Shown here: positions 59,456-64,000 of the stretch, piece by piece | Numbering within the stretch: the stretch's first letter is position 1 | Layout: every line of letters starts with the position of its first letter | The notes under the pieces: model-generated | The model's database searches: none | What the model was told of the DNA's origin: nothing | Seen by the model: the letters and a program-made list of their open reading frames with translations, nothing else | Made by a program: the position numbers and the translations under genes | From: Camellia lanceoleosa | Taxonomy: Eukaryota > Streptophyta > Magnoliopsida > Ericales > Theaceae | DNA: 64,000 nt | Reading direction: 5' to 3' | NCBI GenBank assembly: GCA_025200525.1 | Contig: CM045762.1 | Location: 110,520,734 to 110,584,733, forward strand

Positions 59456-59790
59456 TCAAGGCACATACAAGAACCCTCGATGGTAGTAGTCTATAACAGC
59501 CCCGTATGACGATAGCCAGTCCATACCCAAAATCACATCAAACCCAGATATATCCATCACTACAAAACAGAAAGGAAGCCAACAATTGGCGACCTCTATA
59601 TCACATCCCCGATACCCCTGTTTCAAAACCATCTCGCCCCCAATGGGTGATACCACACAAATAGAAGATCCTAACTGCACCAACTCCAATCCCAAAACAG
59701 ATACAAATGCAGAAGATATAAAAAGTGATGCACTCAGATTAACACATTAGCAACCGAGTTGCAAAACAAAAAGGTACCTCTCATCACTGA
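59456..59790 (-). pseudogene. Protease of the chromovirus, C-terminal half
   Basis: Minus strand. FDVILGMDWLSSYGAVIDYY is the conserved end of the aspartic protease. The catalytic D-S/T-G region further upstream is not readable in frame. Confidence 0.7.
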
Positions 59791-60658
59791 TGGAGCAGGT
59801 ACATGATCAAGCCAGAATAAAGATACACGCATTCTATAGGCCTCTAATCTACCGCCGCCTCTCAAGCATAAGATCGCTTGCCCAAATCGAGCCAAAGAGG
59901 CTCTTGATTAGCCCTCGAGGCTCGAATCGCCGATGACTCAGGTTCCGCTTTGAACCAGACAAGACTAGATGTGCCACCTAATCAGGCAAAACCTCTTCAG
60001 TGCCCCGCCTCCCACACTAATAACAAGTGAGCGGCTAGCCTTCGCTCGACTCGCTCGAGAACGAGCCAAAGAAGAAGCTACCGCCTCCTTCCTCTCAAGG
60101 GCAAGCCGAGACTTGTGGCCCAGCTAACCACATTTGAAACAAGTGATGTCTTCCTGACCGCCTCTCCTAGAACTTGAACTCAGTACTGGAAAAGTAGATC
60201 TAGAATGTGCTCCCTAGGACTGCTAAGGGTTAGAACCCTCGCCTCTTCACCCCCGACCTTCCCGACTCTCCGAGCCCCTCATTCTCTCCTCCTCAAGATG
60301 TATAATGGTCTCAAGATGGGTCAGCCGCTCGCACTGTGCCCATACTCCCTAATCATGGACTCGCCACTCAAAACATAAGTCCGTCCTCAATTTCTTCTCA
60401 AACTCCAAGCACCCACGCTTTTGGTCACCACCAACTCGTGCAAACCTCAATAAGGGTAAAGGTGACCTCAAACTCGCCATCGTGTATTCAAATGCTTGAG
60501 CCGACAGAATCGTCCTCAACTTCTCCCTAACAAAGGAGGCAAAACTTCTCCTAAAAGGCGCCAACAAAGCCTCCCAAGTCCCTTCAATGTGCCCCCACAC
60601 AAACTTCCACCATCGACCCACGCCTTCCTTCAACTAGAAAGATGCCAAGGTCACTCAT
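59791..60658 (-). pseudogene. Gag of the chromovirus, partial
   Basis: Minus strand, fragments only. A zinc knuckle near 60130 reads CFKCG, stop, LGHKSRL, with the last Cys lost. The segment WEALLAPFRRSFASFVREKL (60530-60590) is the usual Gag region. The N-terminus is cut by LTR-6. Confidence 0.6.
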
Positions 60659-60921
60659 TGTAGACCCCATTTTTGACCGTCTCAAGACTTGGACATCACC
60701 GCTTGAACACTCGGCGATCATCCATGTTTGTGTTCGCTTGAGTTCGGAGGTCAGTGGCGCCGCCTCAGGACCTCTCGACTCGACTGTTTTGTGTCTGGTT
60801 TTGCACCAAACACTTGTGTTTTGCCTTTGAGGGGCAAGGTAGGGCTTGTAGACCATCCCCACCCATCACCGACCTTGGCTTGAGGCCACCGGCTATGTTT
60901 TGTTGCCATCGGCCAAATGTT

Positions 60922-60989
60922 TGGCCGGCCAGCACTATAGATGGCCGGTCGGCTATCTTTTTTTGGTCAATTGCATGTTTGGCCGGCCA
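60922..60989. repeat. TGGCCGGCCA palindromes in U3 of LTR-6
   Basis: Perfect palindromes at 60922-60931 and 60980-60989, with GGCCGGTCGGC between. The position matches the GTGGTC arrays of the other LTRs. Confidence 0.7.
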
Positions 60990-61117
60990 GCTAATGTGCA
61001 TCTGCTTTTGCAGATAGTTTTCTGCAGCTGACATGCACTTTCACTCCCTCCATACACGTGTATGGAGAGATTGCCCTCTTGTTAGCTTCCTTTGGAAGCT
61101 TTACAAGACTAAGTTGT

Positions 61118-61127
61118 CTATAAGAGG
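61118..61127 (+). promoter_or_regulatory. TATA box of LTR-6
   Basis: CTATAAGAGG followed by a G run, same form as in LTR-3 but on the plus strand. Confidence 0.7.
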
Positions 61128-64000
61128 GGGTCTTCTCTCCCTCTTTCTGAGGTTAGACAATTTAGACAGAATTTTTTGAGGGTTTTGAGTTTTAGGGTTA
61201 GGGTTCATATGTCCTCCATCTCTATATCTCTCTTTGTTTTGTGAGTGTTTTTGCCTTAGTTTTGCACACAAACACCCACCATCACACCTTTTCTTGGAGC
61301 TGAGGCCCTTGAGGGTTGTTTTTGGAGTTTTGGAGCTGGTTTGAGCTTGAAGAACCAGCTGGTCCACCATTGGTGAAGAGGGTCTACAAGGGTAAGAAAC
61401 TTGTCCCTTTATTCCCCATTTTTGCCTACCTTGCATCTATTTTTGAGCTTTGTGTATAACATATAAAAGTTCTATTTTTTAGTGCTCTAAATAGTTGGTT
61501 AAGGTTGCTTTAATCTTTGGGGTTGTTTGAGCCCTCTTAAGCCTTGAAAGGCTTCATTTCGTGCCATTTTGGTTGAGCTCCGGGACCATTGTGTTTGGGC
61601 CTCCTCACCACCAAAATCTTGAGGGATTTCAGTGATGAGGATGGTGCCTTGAGGTCCTAGGAAGGAGAGGGCCACCCACTCTCCTTGTTGTCCTTGAAAA
61701 GGGCCCTTTTTTTGCCTCTTGAGGGAGCATCTAGTCTAACTGTGTGTTGGCCATGCCTTAGCTGATTTTCATGCTTATTATGTCATAATATGCCTTTGGT
61801 TTTAGTTGGTTTGGACACACCTTTCTTGCTTAGCACACATGCCTTGTAATGCCATGATTTGCCTCAATACATGCATAGCATTTAGACTATCATGCTCATG
61901 TATTTTGGCCAAGCTTTGTGAAGCTTATATGCATGTTTTAGTGTGCTTGAGGACTGTTTTTGGTTGTTTGGGTCATCCATGCTTTGCTTTGTATAGCCAC
62001 CATGTAATCCCTCTTGTATGCCTTAAGCATTGGCCCCTCTAGCATGCCATCCTTGCATTGTTTCAGTGGTTTGGAACCACTTGGCATGTCATTTCAGACC
62101 TCATAATGTGCCTATATGCTTGCATTTGATGCCCCTTCAATGTGTTTAAAGGTTGTTGCCTTATGCTCCATGAATGTGCTTCTTTGTATGCTTGCATATT
62201 TAGACCACTTAGATGTCATCTAGGTACACCCCTAGCCTTGTTTAGGTCTGCATTGGACCTATTTTAAGTCCTCTTAGCCTTGTGTGGTTTGGTTGACCCA
62301 AATTTTGGTTTACGCCTCCTTGGTTTGCCTTGAATTTTGGACCATAATTGCATGCTTTGCTTGTGTTGATTAGTAGGTTTGGCACCTCTATTTTATGCAT
62401 ATTCAAAGCTTTTCATGCATGCTAATTGTCCATGTTTGCATCCTCTTGAGTATGCTTGAGAGTTGTCTCTTTATGCTTAAGTGTTGGCCCATTTGCATGC
62501 ATGTTTGTGTGCATGTTAGCCTTCATTTCCATAGCATTGGCCACTGATTTTGGCATGCTTGCGAGCTATCCATGTTAGTCTAAGTCCATTCTTGCATGTG
62601 TTGCATGCTTGCCTTGTGTGTTGTTGCATGCTTGGTCCCATTGATGCGATGTTGCATGCCTTGCATACTTGTATGTTTAGATTACATCTTGCATGCTTGT
62701 CATTAAAATGCTTGTTACATGCCTTGCATGATTATTGTATGTCTTGTATGCTTCTTAGCATTGTCCATGTTGCATACTAGTCAGCATGCTTAGGATTGCA
62801 TCTCATTGGCATACATGCTTTACCTCTTGAATTGCTTGTGATAGAGGTTGAGTTCAATTTGTTTGATTATGTGCATTGCATTCCATATCAAAATGCACAC
62901 TTGATTCTTTGGGCCATCATGCATAGAAATGAGCGATTGGTGGTTCGAGAATCGACGATCATGTCCCTTTGAGTCATAAATATGATAAGGGGTGTGATTA
63001 GTGCATACATTTCTTGAAATGCATTGCCATGCCAAGTTCTCGCCTCTCGCCATCAAACCAGCTTTTGCAGAAGATTTGGGTCGCCTATCTTCAATGCCGA
63101 TTTGCCATCCATCAGTGGCCGATAACTCAATTTGTGGCCGGTGACCATTCTCTATGGCCGGTGACCAATTCCCTCAGCCGGTGGTGTTCCACAGTGTGCA
63201 GAGAGCATATCCTGGGACTTTGGCAATCATTAGAGAAACAGAGTGGGGAAAACAGAGGCAACTTGAGCATGGTGGCGGATTTCCGAGCAAAACCGAGCGC
63301 GCACTGCATTGGGTCTTCATCCCGAGACTGTTTACTACTTAATTAGATTAATTAATGTGTTAATTAATTAGGTGGTTTATAATATTGGTTAGCTTGCGAG
63401 TTAGTTAATCAGATATTCTTTTGGTCCTTCCGTGAGGGCAAATTTGTAATAAGTGTGTGTATGTCTTCCAACCTCACGCCTTTCTTCCCTTTTATTTAAC
63501 CGCTTACAATGGTTAGATTTAGGACATATTTTAAATAGCATACTTATGCTTCGGATGTTTGCATTCATTCATCAGTATTGCATGCACCGGGCTCGGTACA
63601 TCATGCTAACTGCCCTTGAATTTCAATTCCAAGTTGAGTACTTGTTAGTTGCAGCATTTCACATGCCATTCCTAGATTAGCCGAGCCTACTCTAGTGACA
63701 TTTTGTATGCGATGCATTAGCCACTTAACATGAACTAGGGTCACGCATGATCACTAATATGTTCTTGTTTTGGCATGGAGTACTTTGTAAGTATTTTATG
63801 CTTTAGCATCTCGCATGAGTGTGAATGTTAACATGACAACATGCTTACCATGTGGCTAAATGCTTATGTCTTATAAACTGCCTGAATGCCTGTGGGTGAA
63901 GGTTGGATTGTTTGAGTTGGAGCAACTCGTTGAAATCCGTGTTTTTAGCCTACATGCGAGTAGCAAATTCCAAAGCGTTTTCCAAAAAAATGGACATGAA

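Larger units (their letters stand above)
53814..60658 (-). mobile_element. Chromovirus (Tekay/Del-like Ty3/gypsy), 5' end cut by LTR-6
   Basis: Minus-strand order gag, protease, RT, RNase H, integrase, chromodomain, PPT, 3' LTR. The chromodomain and FGKSGKLSPQFIGPFEIL block place it among chromoviruses, closest to Tekay/Del by memory. The start of gag, PBS and 5' LTR are missing because a Tat LTR begins at 60659. Every coding part has stops or frameshifts. Confidence 0.85.
60659..64000 (+). mobile_element. LTR-6: Tat/Ogre-type LTR, plus orientation, runs off the window
   Basis: Starts TGTAGACCCCATTTTTGACC, the family start. It is inserted in chromovirus gag; CTCAT (60654-60658) is the probable target. 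U3 is only about 0.46 kb to the TATA box, half that of LTR-2, 3 and 4. It carries TGGCCGGCCA twice in place of the GTGGTC array. The U5 motif cluster (63115-63185) reads GGCCGGTGACC. Overall it is clearly more diverged than the other LTRs. Confidence 0.85.

Overview
The window is repeat-dense plant nuclear DNA, most likely from a flowering plant with a large genome; the species cannot be told. Nearly everything between 1 and 51 kb, and again from 53.8 kb to the end, is nested LTR retrotransposon. I found no ordinary host gene, rRNA, tRNA or CRISPR array.

Layout. Most of the window belongs to one Ty3/gypsy family of the Tat/Ogre type. Its marks are LTRs of about 5 kb (TGTAGAC...GTCTACA), a 17-nt primer-binding site of the tRNA-Arg type, Gag with a C-H-H-C knuckle, a DTGS protease, a G-patch-like linker, RT, a second RNase H and integrase. 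An old copy, element B (minus strand), fills 2485-4286 and 35157-45366, with its 5' LTR at 45367-49624. Element A (minus strand, 4287-35151, duplicated target GATTG) inserted into B. Inside A lie a 5.3-kb solo LTR (21449-26750, target ATAAG), which itself carries a Harbinger-like MITE (22921-23102, target TAA), and a 353-bp solo LTR of a small element (10124-10476, target CAAGT). A plus-strand LTR of the same family (1-2484) sits in B, and another (60659-end) cuts a chromovirus (minus strand, 53814-60658, Tekay/Del-like with a chromodomain). A truncated chromovirus LTR lies at 49625-51125. From 51.1 to 53.8 kb is AT-rich DNA with a (TTA)n microsatellite, a poly(A)-tailed retroposon-like end and a hAT-like fragment.

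Most interesting content. Between integrase and the 3' LTR, element A carries two genes on the opposite strand. The first (11711-14725) is a six-exon plant mobile domain (PMD, aminotransferase-like) gene with an acidic tail. The second (15477-16704) is a two-exon gene resembling the retroelement-associated DUF7745 family. B has remnants of both. All coding introns in the first gene are phase 0 and have recognisable splice sites. They could survive retrotransposition because they are antisense to the genomic RNA. The same palindromic GTGGTC/GACCAC motif array lies upstream of the TATA box in the LTR U3 and upstream of both antisense genes, which suggests shared regulation.

State. No element is intact. 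A has lost its RT YVDD by frameshift and a catalytic part of its second RNase H. B keeps YVDD and the four RNase H acidic residues but has stops. The chromovirus has YVDD changed to FVGD. Many stops are TGA or TAG where CGA, CAG or TGG is expected, as in methylation-driven decay. Coordinates of exons and protein domains come from reading and from comparing A with B; no database search was run.
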